NCBI GenBank assembly: GCA_041391965.1
Contig: JAWKMZ010000002.1
Location: 248,001-312,000, forward strand
Direction: 5' to 3'
Source of the DNA: JAWKMZ01 sp041391965
GTDB taxonomy: Bacteria > Bacteroidota > Bacteroidia > Flavobacteriales > Flavobacteriaceae
Length of the DNA stretch: 64,000 bases
Shown: one piece after another, positions 27,418 to 38,400 of the stretch
Layout: each line of letters opens with the position of its first letter
How positions within the stretch are numbered: position 1 is the first letter of the stretch
Made by a program: the position numbers and the translations under genes
Notes under the pieces: model-generated
Told to the model about the DNA's origin: nothing
The model's database searches: none
Seen by the model: the letters and a program-made list of their open reading frames with translations, nothing else

Positions 27418-29724
27418 ATGAATCAAGATTATATACAACCAGATTATTGGTCAATTATAGAAGAAGGCTTTGATGCACAACACGTCAAATCGTCCGAAAG
27501 TTTATTTAGCATTGGCAATGGAGCCATGGGGCAACGTGCTAATTTTGAAGAACAATATTCTGGTTCTACCTTTCAAGGAAGTTATATTGCAGGCGTTTAT
27601 TATCCTGATAAAACACGCGTTGGTTGGTGGAAAAATGGCTATCCAGAGTCATTTGCAAAAGTTATTAACGCACCAAATTGGATTGGAATCCATGTGACCA
27701 TAAATGGTGAAATTCTCGATTTGTTTACCTGTAAAAAGGTCGAAAATTTCAGAAGAGAACTCAACATGAAAGAAGGTTGGTTATCACGAAGTTTTACAGC
27801 GACACTTCAAAATGACATCGAAATTAAAGTTGATACAAAACGCTTTTTAAGTTTAGACTTAGATGAACTTGGTGTTATTCAATATAACGTTACACCTTTA
27901 AACTCTGATGCAAACATAAGCTTTGAGCCTTATTTAGATGCTGGTATTACCAATGAAGATAGCAATTGGGATGATAAATTTTGGAATATCACACATATTG
28001 CCAACAATGCGCATCAAGCTTTTATAGAAGCGCATACCATGAAAACACACTTTCATACCTGTACGTTTATGGAATCATGCTGTTTTATCAATTCAGTTAA
28101 AGCAGATTTGACTCCTAAAACTTCTAAAACAGCAACTAAAATTATATTAAAATATGCAGCTTCAATACAACAAAATGACAGCTTTACCATTCAAAAAGTT
28201 GGAGGTTACACCGTTGATAGAAATCATGATAAACAGGAATTGGTTTCTGCTGCAAAATCAATTATGTCTAAAGCCAATTTGTTAGGGTTTGAAGGGTTAT
28301 TAGCATCTCAAAGACAAGCTTGGGCAAAAATTTGGGACATGGCAGATATTAGCATTGATGGTGATGTCAAAGCACAACAAGGCATTCGGTTTAACATCTT
28401 TCAGTTAAACCAAACCTACCTTGGTAAAGATGCACGATTAAATATTGGACCAAAAGGCTTTACTGGCGAAAAATATGGAGGAAGTACCTATTGGGATACC
28501 GAAGCCTATTGCATCCCTTTTTATATGGCAACCAAAGACCAAAAAGTAGCCAAAAGTTTATTAGAATATCGTTATTTTCAGTTAGATAAAGCCATAGAAA
28601 ATGCTAAAAAATTAGGATTTACAAATGGCGCAGCCTTGTATCCAATGGTAACGATGAATGGAGAAGAATGCCACAACGAATGGGAAATTACCTTTGAGGA
28701 AATCCACCGAAATGGCGCAATTTCTTTCGCTATTTTTAACTATTACAGATACACAGACGATTTTAGTTATATCCCTGAAAAAGGATTGGAAGTATTGATT
28801 GCCATTGCACGCTTTTGGCAACAACGCGCTAACTATTCGGCAGACAAAAACAAATATGTTATTTTAGGAGTTACTGGGCCAAATGAGTATGAAAATAATG
28901 TCAATAATAATTTTTACACCAACTATTTAGCTAAATGGTGTATTGATTATACCATTGAAACCATTCATAAAACTAAAAAAGATTATCCGTCAGATTATAA
29001 CAGAATTATGACGAAAGTAAAGCTTACAGATGACGAAATAGCCAAATGGAAAAAAGTTGCAGACCATATGTATTTTCCGTATTCAGCCCAACATCAAATA
29101 TATTTGCAACAAGACGGCTTTTTAGATAAAGAATTGGTTACAGTTGCAAACTTAGAGGCATCACAACGACCAATTAATCAAAAATGGTCTTGGGATCGCA
29201 TTTTGCGTTCTGCATACATAAAACAAGCTGACACCTTGCAAGGATTTTATTTTTTTGAAGACCATTTTAGTTTAGGAGCTTTAGAACGTCATTTTGATTT
29301 TTATGAACCTTTTACCGTTCATGAAAGTTCATTGTCACCTTGTGTGCACAGCATTCAAGCCGCAAAATTAGGCAGAATGGAACAAGCCTACACTTTTTAC
29401 TTACGAACATCACGATTGGATTTAGACGATTATAATAAAGAAGTTCACGAAGGATTACACATAACATCCATGGCAGGAACTTGGATGAGTATTGTAGAAG
29501 GTTTTGGAGGAATGCGTGTTAAAAATAACAGCTTGTCTTTTGAACCAAAAATTCCGAAACAGTGGAAAGCCTATTCTTTTAAAGTCAACTTTAGAAATCA
29601 AATTATTAAAGTTACTGTGACCCAAAAAGAAACACAATTTGAAATTGAAGGCACTCAGGAATTACAAATTTTAGTGAATGAAAAACCTATAACGATAAGG
29701 CCAAATAATTTGGCAAATGCTTAA
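27418..29724 (+). CDS. GH65 family maltose phosphorylase
   Basis: A 768-residue inverting phosphorylase that splits maltose with phosphate to glucose and beta-glucose-1-phosphate. The N-terminal beta-sandwich starts with LFSIGNGAMGQRANFEE. The (alpha/alpha)6 barrel carries YWDTEAYCIPFY and the conserved Glu-rich catalytic segment near residues 412-431 (MNGEECHNEWEITFEE). There is no signal peptide, so it is cytoplasmic. GH65 also includes kojibiose, trehalose and nigerose phosphorylases; maltose is preferred because of the alpha-1,4-glucan context and adjacent pgmB. Confidence 0.93.
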   Translation: MNQDYIQPDYWSIIEEGFDAQHVKSSESLFSIGNGAMGQRANFEEQYSGSTFQGSYIAGVYYPDKTRVGWWKNGYPESFAKVINAPNWIGIHVTINGEILDLFTCKKVENFRRELNMKEGWLSRSFTATLQNDIEIKVDTKRFLSLDLDELGVIQYNVTPLNSDANISFEPYLDAGITNEDSNWDDKFWNITHIANNAHQAFIEAHTMKTHFHTCTFMESCCFINSVKADLTPKTSKTATKIILKYAASIQQNDSFTIQKVGGYTVDRNHDKQELVSAAKSIMSKANLLGFEGLLASQRQAWAKIWDMADISIDGDVKAQQGIRFNIFQLNQTYLGKDARLNIGPKGFTGEKYGGSTYWDTEAYCIPFYMATKDQKVAKSLLEYRYFQLDKAIENAKKLGFTNGAALYPMVTMNGEECHNEWEITFEEIHRNGAISFAIFNYYRYTDDFSYIPEKGLEVLIAIARFWQQRANYSADKNKYVILGVTGPNEYENNVNNNFYTNYLAKWCIDYTIETIHKTKKDYPSDYNRIMTKVKLTDDEIAKWKKVADHMYFPYSAQHQIYLQQDGFLDKELVTVANLEASQRPINQKWSWDRILRSAYIKQADTLQGFYFFEDHFSLGALERHFDFYEPFTVHESSLSPCVHSIQAAKLGRMEQAYTFYLRTSRLDLDDYNKEVHEGLHITSMAGTWMSIVEGFGGMRVKNNSLSFEPKIPKQWKAYSFKVNFRNQIIKVTVTQKETQFEIEGTQELQILVNEKPITIRPNNLANA

Positions 29725-29739
29725 TTAAAAACCAATTGA

Positions 29740-31593
29740 ATGAAAAATGTAGTTCATGTTATCTTTTTACTTTTGAGTAGCGCTGTTTTTTCACAAGTAG
29801 AAAAAATTGAACCACCTTTTTGGTTTGCAAACATGCACAATCCTGAGCTACAATTAATGGTTTACGGACAGGCTATTTCAAAATATGACGTTTCGGTTTC
29901 TAATAATGTTAGTTTGGTAAATGTTACAAAAACTGAAAATCCTAATTATCAATTTATCACATTAAATACCAAAAATTCACCAGCAGAAATATTTACAATA
30001 GCATTTTCTGAAAATGGAAAAACAATTCAGAAGTTAGAATACGAACTAAAACCGCGAAAAACACAATCTGCCTCACGAAAAGGCTTTGATGCAAGTGATG
30101 TGATTTATCTCCTAATGCCAGACCGCTTTTCAAATGGAAACCCTGACAACGATAACACTGATGCTACTGTTGAAAAAACTGATAGAACCAATCTTGGAGG
30201 TCGCCATGGAGGTGATATTCAAGGCATCATCAATCATTTAGATTACATCAAAGAACTTGGTGCCACAACTCTTTGGAGTACACCTTTGTTGGAAGACAAT
30301 GAGCCAACCTATTCCTATCATACGTATGCACAAAGTGATTACTACAAAATAGATTCCCGTTATGGAACTAATCAAGATTACCAACGTTTGGCTTCAGAAT
30401 TGCACAAACGACATATGAAATTAATTATGGATTATGTCACCAATCATTGGGGAAGCAAGCATTGGATGCTTCAAGATTTGCCAACCAAAGATTGGATTCA
30501 TTATTGGGACAAAGGGAATGATGGATTTCAGCGTAGCAATTACAGAATGACCACACAATTTGACACGAATGCCTCCATTAAAGACTCAAAAGCTTGTATG
30601 GATGGTTGGTTTGATACCACAATGCCAGACATAAACCAAAGCAATCCGTTGGTACTTAATTATATGATTCAAAACGCCATTTGGTGGATTGAATATGCCA
30701 ATTTAGATGGGTTGCGCGTAGATACGTATTCTTATAACGACAAAGATGGCATTGCTAAATGGACCAAAGCCATTATGGATGAGTATCCTAATTTTAATAT
30801 CACTGGCGAAGTTTGGATGCACAATCAAGCACAAATAGCCTATTGGCAAAAAAACAGTAAAGTTGGAGCTATTGAAAACTTTAACTCCAATCTGCCAACG
30901 GTTATGGATTTTACGCTTTATGATGCCATTAAAGTGATGTTTAAAGAAAATGACCAAAATAGAGATAAAGGTATGGCGAGAGCTTATGAAAATTTTGCCA
31001 ATGATTTTTTATATCCTGATATTAATAACATGCTGGTTTTTGCAGGCAACCATGACACCAATCGCATTAATGAAATTTACGGAGCAAACCTCAAAACCTA
31101 TCAACTAATAATGACCCTTATTGCCACTATTAGAGGCATTCCGCAAGTGTATTATGGTGATGAAATTGGGATGATGGGAAACAAAGACAGCAAAGGAGAT
31201 GGTGATATTAGACACGATTTTCCTGGAGGTTGGCAAGGTGATGTTCAAAATGCGTTTACAAATTCTGGTCGAACCGAAACTCAAAATCAATTTTTCAATT
31301 TTACCAAAAAACTGTTTAATTGGCGAAAACAAAAAAGCGTCATTCACTTTGGTAAAACTATGCAATTTGTGCCAGAAAATAATGTCTATGTGTATTTTAG
31401 ATATAGTGATACTGATAAAGTGATGGTTGTAATAAATAATAATTTAAAAACACAAAATATTGATTTGAGTCGTTTTAATGAGATGATAAAAGACGCAAAA
31501 AAAGGCACAGATATTCTTTCAGAAACCACAATTTTATTTGAAAACACACTAAAAATTGAAGGGAAATCTTCGATGATAATTGAATTGAACTAA
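29740..31593 (+). CDS. SusA-like GH13 cyclomaltodextrinase/neopullulanase
   Basis: A 617-residue periplasmic enzyme. The signal peptide runs to about residue 19 (SSAVFSQ). A cyclomaltodextrinase-type N-terminal domain (about 20-110) precedes the barrel that opens with VIYLLMPDRFSNG. The catalytic residues are Asp328 (GLRVDTYSY), Glu357 (ITGEVWM) and Asp439 (AGNHDTNR). A beta-type C-domain ends the chain. It lies 15 bases after GH65 and 4 bases before GH31. It should cut imported maltooligosaccharides to smaller sugars. Confidence 0.94.
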   Translation: MKNVVHVIFLLLSSAVFSQVEKIEPPFWFANMHNPELQLMVYGQAISKYDVSVSNNVSLVNVTKTENPNYQFITLNTKNSPAEIFTIAFSENGKTIQKLEYELKPRKTQSASRKGFDASDVIYLLMPDRFSNGNPDNDNTDATVEKTDRTNLGGRHGGDIQGIINHLDYIKELGATTLWSTPLLEDNEPTYSYHTYAQSDYYKIDSRYGTNQDYQRLASELHKRHMKLIMDYVTNHWGSKHWMLQDLPTKDWIHYWDKGNDGFQRSNYRMTTQFDTNASIKDSKACMDGWFDTTMPDINQSNPLVLNYMIQNAIWWIEYANLDGLRVDTYSYNDKDGIAKWTKAIMDEYPNFNITGEVWMHNQAQIAYWQKNSKVGAIENFNSNLPTVMDFTLYDAIKVMFKENDQNRDKGMARAYENFANDFLYPDINNMLVFAGNHDTNRINEIYGANLKTYQLIMTLIATIRGIPQVYYGDEIGMMGNKDSKGDGDIRHDFPGGWQGDVQNAFTNSGRTETQNQFFNFTKKLFNWRKQKSVIHFGKTMQFVPENNVYVYFRYSDTDKVMVVINNNLKTQNIDLSRFNEMIKDAKKGTDILSETTILFENTLKIEGKSSMIIELN

Positions 31594-31597
31594 ACAG

Positions 31598-33985
31598 ATG
31601 AAATTTTTCAAACACCTATTAGTATTTCTACTTGTAACGCAATTTGCGAAGGCTCAAAATACCAATCGTATTTTTGAAAGTGCAACATATGACTCGCATA
31701 CAGTTATGATTTCAGTTAGTGATGGCTATTATAAAATTACGCCATATACATCAACCATTGTGGCAACTTCTTTTGTTCCTAAAGGTCAAAAAGAACATAA
31801 CAATTCTCACGCAGTCATTTTAAAACCAAAAATTAGCAATTCAGAATATAGCGAAGATGAAAAATCAGTTGATTTAAAAACCTCAGGAATTTCAGTACAC
31901 ATCCAAAAATCACCTTTCCAAATTTCATACTTCTATCAAGGTAAACCTATCATTTCAGAAAAAGCAGGTTATGTTAAAAAAGATAGCTTAGAGACCATTC
32001 AATTTAATCTAACCAAAGACGAAGTGCTTTATGGAGCTGGTGCCAGAGCGTTGAACATGAATCGTAGAGGGTACAAATTGCAATTGTACAATCGTGCACA
32101 TTATGGCTATGAAACCCATAGTGAATTGATGAATTACACCATGCCAATTGTGCTCTCGTCTAATCAATATATGATTCACTTTGATAATGCTCCCATTGGG
32201 TTTTTAGATTTAGATAGCAAGCATGACAATACCTTAACTTACGAAACCATATCTGGACAAAAAACCTATCAAGTTATTGTCGGTAATTCATGGTTAAATT
32301 TGATTGATAATTACACCAATTTAACAGGAAAACAACCTTTACCACCACGTTGGGCTTTAGGCAACTTTTCGAGCCGCTTTGGGTACCATTCTCAAAACGA
32401 AGTGGAAGCAACAGTTCAAAAATTTAGAGATGAGCAAATTCCGTTAGATGCTGTAATTATTGATATTTACTGGTTTGGTAAGGATATTAAAGGCGAAATG
32501 GGAAACCTTGAATTTTTGAAAGATTCATTTCCGCAACCTAAGCAAATGATTAAAGATTTAAAGGCTGAAAACGTCAATACGATTTTAGTTACAGAACCTT
32601 TTATTTTAACCACTTCCAAACGATGGAACGAAGCCGTTAAAAAAGATATTTTAGCTAAAAATTCTGTTGGAAATCCTTTTACATACGATTTTTACTTTGG
32701 AAATACGGGTTTGATAGATATTTATAATCCGAAAGGCAAAATGTGGTTTTGGAACATTTATAAAGATTTAATTGATATGGGAGTTACAGGAATTTGGGGC
32801 GATTTAGGCGAACCCGAAGTCCATCCATCAAAATTGATTCACTATACAGGAACTGCCGATGAAGTCCACAATATTTATGGACACGATTGGGCTCAATTGA
32901 TTTATGAAGGTTATAAAGCAGATTTTCCGACGCAAAGACCTTTTATTTTGATGCGAGCAGGTTATTCTGGTTCGCAACGTTTTGGTATGATACCTTGGTC
33001 TGGTGACGTTAACAGAACTTGGGGAGGATTGCAATCACAACCCGAAATTGCGCTTCAAATGGGCATGCAAGGATTGGGTTATATGCACTCAGACTTAGGC
33101 GGATTTGCAGGTGATAATTTAGATAATGAACTCTATACACGTTGGTTGCAATATGGCGTTTTTCAACCTATTTACAGACCTCATGCACAAGAATCGGTTC
33201 CTGCAGAACCAGTTTTTAAGGAAGCAAAAACCAAAGCACTTGCCAAAGAAGCTATTGAGTTGCGCTACAAATTATTGCCTTATAATTACACCTTGGCATT
33301 TCAAAATAATCAAACAGGAGCGCCATTTATGCGACCTTTATTTTTTGAAGAACCTCAAAATAAAGCTTTATTAACAGACGCTTCCGAATATTTTTGGGGC
33401 AACAGTTTCTTAATTGCTCCAATTTTGAAATCGGCAGTCAAAACAAAAACCATCTATTTTCCTAAAAATAATGTGTGGTTTGATTTTTATACAGATGAAA
33501 AATTTGAAGGAGGTCAAACTAAAACCGTTGCAACCAAGGAAAATTCTATTCCAACTTATGTTAGAGGCGGAAGTTTTATTCCTATGGCAAAATCAATGCA
33601 ATCCACAAAAGAATACCATGGCAATAATATAACCCTTCATTATTATTTTGATAAAACCGTTGCACAAAGTAAAGGGCAATTGTATAATGATGATGGTTTG
33701 ACAGAAAATGACTTTGAAAAAGGACAATACGAATGGCTTCATTTTGAAAGTAAATTCAAAAAAAACAACTTAGAACTTGAGTTTGAGGCCGAAACAGGGA
33801 CTCATTTTTTAACGTCAACTAAAACAATTGAAGTTGTTATTCACAACATTCAAGAACAACCAAAACGTATCAAAGTAAAGGGCAAAAAAACACCTATTAA
33901 CTGGAGTTCTAAAAACAAAACGGTACGCATTCCAATGACATGGAATACCAAAAACGAAACAAAAATCAACATTCAATTAAAATAA
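31598..33985 (+). CDS. GH31 alpha-glucosidase
   Basis: A 795-residue secreted or periplasmic exo-glucosidase with a signal peptide to about residue 20 (TQFAKAQ). The nucleophile Asp402 is in GIWGDLGEPE and the acid/base Asp470 in WSGDVNRTW, both classic GH31 motifs. A C-terminal beta-sheet region (about 640-795) matches the usual domain order. In Bacteroides this step is done by GH97 SusB; here GH31 takes the slot. The downstream lipoprotein GH13 starts 5 bases later. Confidence 0.94.
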   Translation: MKFFKHLLVFLLVTQFAKAQNTNRIFESATYDSHTVMISVSDGYYKITPYTSTIVATSFVPKGQKEHNNSHAVILKPKISNSEYSEDEKSVDLKTSGISVHIQKSPFQISYFYQGKPIISEKAGYVKKDSLETIQFNLTKDEVLYGAGARALNMNRRGYKLQLYNRAHYGYETHSELMNYTMPIVLSSNQYMIHFDNAPIGFLDLDSKHDNTLTYETISGQKTYQVIVGNSWLNLIDNYTNLTGKQPLPPRWALGNFSSRFGYHSQNEVEATVQKFRDEQIPLDAVIIDIYWFGKDIKGEMGNLEFLKDSFPQPKQMIKDLKAENVNTILVTEPFILTTSKRWNEAVKKDILAKNSVGNPFTYDFYFGNTGLIDIYNPKGKMWFWNIYKDLIDMGVTGIWGDLGEPEVHPSKLIHYTGTADEVHNIYGHDWAQLIYEGYKADFPTQRPFILMRAGYSGSQRFGMIPWSGDVNRTWGGLQSQPEIALQMGMQGLGYMHSDLGGFAGDNLDNELYTRWLQYGVFQPIYRPHAQESVPAEPVFKEAKTKALAKEAIELRYKLLPYNYTLAFQNNQTGAPFMRPLFFEEPQNKALLTDASEYFWGNSFLIAPILKSAVKTKTIYFPKNNVWFDFYTDEKFEGGQTKTVATKENSIPTYVRGGSFIPMAKSMQSTKEYHGNNITLHYYFDKTVAQSKGQLYNDDGLTENDFEKGQYEWLHFESKFKKNNLELEFEAETGTHFLTSTKTIEVVIHNIQEQPKRIKVKGKKTPINWSSKNKTVRIPMTWNTKNETKINIQLK

Positions 33986-33990
33986 ACCCT

Positions 33991-35424
33991 ATGAAGAAAT
34001 CAGTATTAATAGCCTTTGCATTTTCAACATTTTTTGCTTGTAAAACAGAAAACAAAGAAGAAAAAGTGATAGCTCAACAAGAGGATAAAACAGATATTGC
34101 TCCAATTTCGGATGCCATTTTGGAAGATGCCGTTATTTATGAAGCTAACATTCGTCAGTATTCTTCAGAAGGTTCTTTTGATGCCTTTACTAAAGACATT
34201 CCAAAGTTGAAACAATTAGGTGTTAAAATTATATGGTTAATGCCAATCAATCCAATTTCAGAAACCAAACGCAAAGCCACAGGAGGTGATTTTGCAAGTT
34301 TAATTAAAGACGAAGCAGAACGTAACAAAATGTTAGGAAGTTATTATGCCGTTTCAGATTATACAAAGGTAAATCCTGAATTTGGTGATATAGAAGACTT
34401 TAGAGCATTGGTTAAAACAGCGCATACTAATGGGATGTATGTCATTTTAGATTGGGTGCCAAACCATACAGGTTGGGATCATGTGTGGATTAAAGAGCAT
34501 CCAGAATTTTATGTAAAAAATGCTAAAGGCGAAATTACAGATCCACTAAATTCAGATGGGACCTCAAAAGGTTGGGGAGACGTTGCACAATTAGATTATA
34601 CTAATATGGCAATGCAAAATGAGATGATTAAAGATATGATGTATTGGGTTGAAAACGAACATGTTGACGGGTTTAGATGCGACCATGTAGAACCAACTCC
34701 TGTAGCATTTTGGGAAAAAGCAATTCCGCAGTTAAGAGCCAAACGAGCTTTGTTTATGTTGGCCGAAAATGATGATGCCAAATTTATGAAAGGCACCAAT
34801 TTATTTGATATGGAATACGGCTGGAAGCTACATCATTTAATGAACGATATAGCACAAGGAAAAAAATCAGTAAATGATTTTGATGACCTTATGACCTATA
34901 ACCAAACAACTTATGAGCCTAATGATATTTTGATGAATTTTGTAACCAATCACGATGAAAACTCTTGGGCAGGAACGATTTATGAACGTTTAGATGGCAA
35001 AGCAGAATTGATGACAGCGTTGAGTTTTATGGCTCCAGGAATGCCATTGATTTATTCTGGACAAGAATACGATTTAAATCACAGATTAAAATTTTTTGAA
35101 AAAGATTCCATTCCAAAAACAAAAGGAAAAATGTGGCCTGTTTTAGAAAAATTAGGACAATTAAAAAATGATAATCTCGCTTTAAATGGAGGAAAACATC
35201 CTGCAGCATATAAACGTTTACCTTCAGATAAAAATACCCTTATGTTTGAAAGAACTAAAAACGGAAAAACAGCTATTTTTATAGCAAATTTATCTGATGA
35301 AAGCAGCAAAATTGCTATTCCTTTAAAAGGAAAGTATAAAGATTATATGGCTGATAAAGACTTAGAATTAAATGATGGTGTTCTTGAAATTGGCGCTTGG
35401 GAATACAAGATTTTGACTAACTAA
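33991..35424 (+). CDS. GH13 alpha-amylase lipoprotein
   Basis: A 477-residue enzyme. The ATG at 33991 gives a lipoprotein signal with FSTFFACK lipobox (Cys17); an in-frame ATG at 33940 overlaps the GH31 gene and gives a poor leader. The catalytic triad is visible: Asp231 (GFRCDHVEP), Glu259 (MLAEND) and Asp322 (VTNHDENS). It is the last gene of the plus operon. Cellular side (periplasmic or surface-exposed) cannot be told from sequence. Confidence 0.93.
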   Translation: MKKSVLIAFAFSTFFACKTENKEEKVIAQQEDKTDIAPISDAILEDAVIYEANIRQYSSEGSFDAFTKDIPKLKQLGVKIIWLMPINPISETKRKATGGDFASLIKDEAERNKMLGSYYAVSDYTKVNPEFGDIEDFRALVKTAHTNGMYVILDWVPNHTGWDHVWIKEHPEFYVKNAKGEITDPLNSDGTSKGWGDVAQLDYTNMAMQNEMIKDMMYWVENEHVDGFRCDHVEPTPVAFWEKAIPQLRAKRALFMLAENDDAKFMKGTNLFDMEYGWKLHHLMNDIAQGKKSVNDFDDLMTYNQTTYEPNDILMNFVTNHDENSWAGTIYERLDGKAELMTALSFMAPGMPLIYSGQEYDLNHRLKFFEKDSIPKTKGKMWPVLEKLGQLKNDNLALNGGKHPAAYKRLPSDKNTLMFERTKNGKTAIFIANLSDESSKIAIPLKGKYKDYMADKDLELNDGVLEIGAWEYKILTN

Positions 35425-35443
35425 TCAAAAAAATAAATTCAAT

Positions 35444-35480
35444 AAAGGTTATTTTATCTTTTTAAGGTAAAATGACCTTT
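35444..35480. terminator. Possible convergent terminator hairpin
   Basis: Arms 35444-35456 and 35468-35480 pair over 13 positions with one G-U. It lies between convergent genes and covers the last codons of the minus-strand gene. Flanks are A/T-rich rather than pure T-runs, so the call is moderate. Confidence 0.45.
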
Positions 35481-38400
35481 AAATTTTAAACCGTTGGCTC
35501 TTGTTACCACAAACCAATAATCACTGGTTGGCATTTTCTGTCCATTATAAGTGCCATCCCAACCATAATCTTGACTGCTTAATGTGGTTAACAATTTTCC
35601 ATACCTATCAAAAATGATAACTTTTAGTTCAGGTTCTGCGCTTGAAAATTTAATTTGCCACACATCATTTTGACCATCGCCATTTGGTGTAAAAAAGTGA
35701 GGGTAATTTAGCAAGAAAACCTCGTCAGAAACAGTGCCACAACCATTCATATCTTTCACATAAATGGTGTACATTCCAGGGACTAAATTTGTAAAGGTGT
35801 TTTCGGGTTGAAAGTGAATACCATCTATGGAGTATTGGTAGGTTCCTATACCAGACGCCAAGATGCTTATGGTGTTGTTTGTTGCTGTCCAATCTGAAAT
35901 TACCACATCTTCTAAAGTCGCAATTTCAGAAGCGTTTACGGTAAACACTTTTGTAGCATTACAGCTAAAGTTGTCATAATTATTTTTTACTGAAACGGTA
36001 TAAGTCCCAGCTTCACTCACCACGATAGATTGACTGGTTTCGCCTGTTGACCATTCGTAGGCATCAAAACCAGAATCTGCTGTGAGTGTTACAGTACCAT
36101 CTGTACAAATGTAATTAGTTTCGTCTGGACTTAATAATGGGACGTCACCTACAAAAATGTCAAAAGAAGTGGTTGCATAGCAAATGTTTAAATTGTGATG
36201 AGTCACTCTGGCATAAATTGTTTGAGGGTTTGACATGTTTGAATAAACATCTGGTAACGGATTATTTCCAGTGTCAGCATCAGATTGACTGATGTGGTAC
36301 GTTACATTATAATTATTTGGATTTTGATTTCCCAGTATTTGAGAATTTTGATTGGTAAGCATAAAAACACCTGTGTCAATAGCATCATCACTGCAAACCA
36401 ATATGTTATCAGGTGTGTTGACTCTCACTAATGGCAATAAATTTTCGAGGTTAATAGTGGTGTTTTCAATGCTTCCACAAGCGTCTTCTACTTTAATTTC
36501 ATAGGTTCCTGGAGCCAAGTTTGAAAACGTGTTATTACTGCCATTATCTAAAACAAAAGGCGCTGTAATACTGAAGTGATAAGGTGCAACACCTATGACA
36601 TCTATAATCATATCTGATGCTCCTGAGCCACCACTGCAACTAAGATTATAAACACCAGAAATTACTAAATCTGAATAAACGGTAAATGTTGCAAATATGT
36701 CTAAACATAAATTGGTTGAGTTTTCAGAATTAAATGCCTGAAAAACTTTGATGAGTCTAAAGTCGCCAACTAAAAAAATATTATATAAGGTGTCAAAATT
36801 TTCAATTTGTATAGCATTTGTGCTGTTTGGAATTTCACCTTCAGTATAAGTCGCACCAGAATAAGGATGTCCCCAAGTATTGGTTGCCGTATTAAATTTT
36901 TGCAACCAATATGTTTGATTGGTAACACTCTCATCAAAATCATTGATACGAACATCAAATGAACCACAATTACGTGTTAAAGTATACGCTAATGGATTGC
37001 TTGAATATCCAAAAATAGCTACAGCAGTTTCATATTGAAAACCACAACTATCAATGGCTTGAAAGGTGTAATTTCCAATGGGTAAATCGTTCATAAAGAA
37101 ATTTCCTTCGGAGTTGATATTAAAACTCACATCGTAAGGAAGGTTTTCTGTAAAAGTTTGAGGTGCTGATGTAATGGAAATAGATGTTAAACTTCCATGA
37201 TTGCTTTTAAGTTTTAAAGAACCAGTTGCTGATTGGCAGTTGGGTTTTGTTACTACAGTCAATTGCTGAAACACAAATTCAGGCACAGAAGTGTCAATGC
37301 TATATTCGCTTCCACAGTTATCAGTTATAGCTAATGTATAATTTCCAACTGGCAAATTGCCTTGAACATTAAGGACTCCATTTTGAATAAATTCAGAAAC
37401 ATCATTTGGTAATGTTTCACCATAATTTGCAGGAGCAGACGTAATTATTGCGGATGTAATTTGTCTGTCAGGAATACTAATATTAATAAAACCAGAAGTC
37501 GCGTCACAGCCATTATTATTAGTGATAACAATAGGATCAATAGGTGTTTCTTCAACTTCAAAAGAAGATGTTCCTATGTTTCCACAAACATCAACTACAT
37601 GTACAATATAAGTCCCATAAGGAACAGGATTGCCTTCAACTCCAAAGGTTATTATTGATTCATTATAGGGTCCAGGAAAATTTGTATTGTAATCTATTGG
37701 ATTAAATCCATCAGGTGCATCTATAAAATCGACACTGTAAGGCGGAAAAAAGTTATTAATGGCCAATCTTAAAAACTTACCGCAATACGCTTCAGCTGTG
37801 AATAATCTTATTTTTGGATTTGGGTCTATAAGTTGATCTGTCTGAAACTCATTCCCACAAGTATCTGTAATTAATATATTTACTGTAAAAGGCTCATCTC
37901 CAAAAAGTGAAATTAATTGATTGATATCAAATCCTCCAGAAGACCCTGAAGTAACATCTTTGACAATAATTATGTTAGCGGATCCATCTGGTGGATGTAT
38001 AGTATAAGTAATGGTAAACGGATAAATTAGAGGAACATTAGCAAAAGAACTTATAGTATTAGAAATTTCTACTTGAGTGCATGAATTATATACTGCTGGA
38101 AGTGTTACGTCTGATATGGATAAATTGTTAGTGTTTAACAACATGGTGTAGGTTTTTGATAAGGCATTTCCGCAATTGTCAAAGACTCTAATAATATAAG
38201 TGCCAGACGGAAGGTTTGCAAATTCATTAGAATCTTGCGCAGAAACGATTACAGGACCAGAAATAATCTCATATAAAACCGCATTACCAGATAAAATAGT
38301 CACTACAATGGTTCCGTTAACATCGCAATTGGTGGTTGTGTTATGTGATATTTCAAAATCTAAATCGGTTTTCAAATCGTTGATTGTAATATCTTGTTGT

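Noticed and set aside
33940..33990. Upstream ATG start for the lipoprotein GH13 gene
   Set aside because: It overlaps the GH31 end and spoils the lipoprotein signal peptide.
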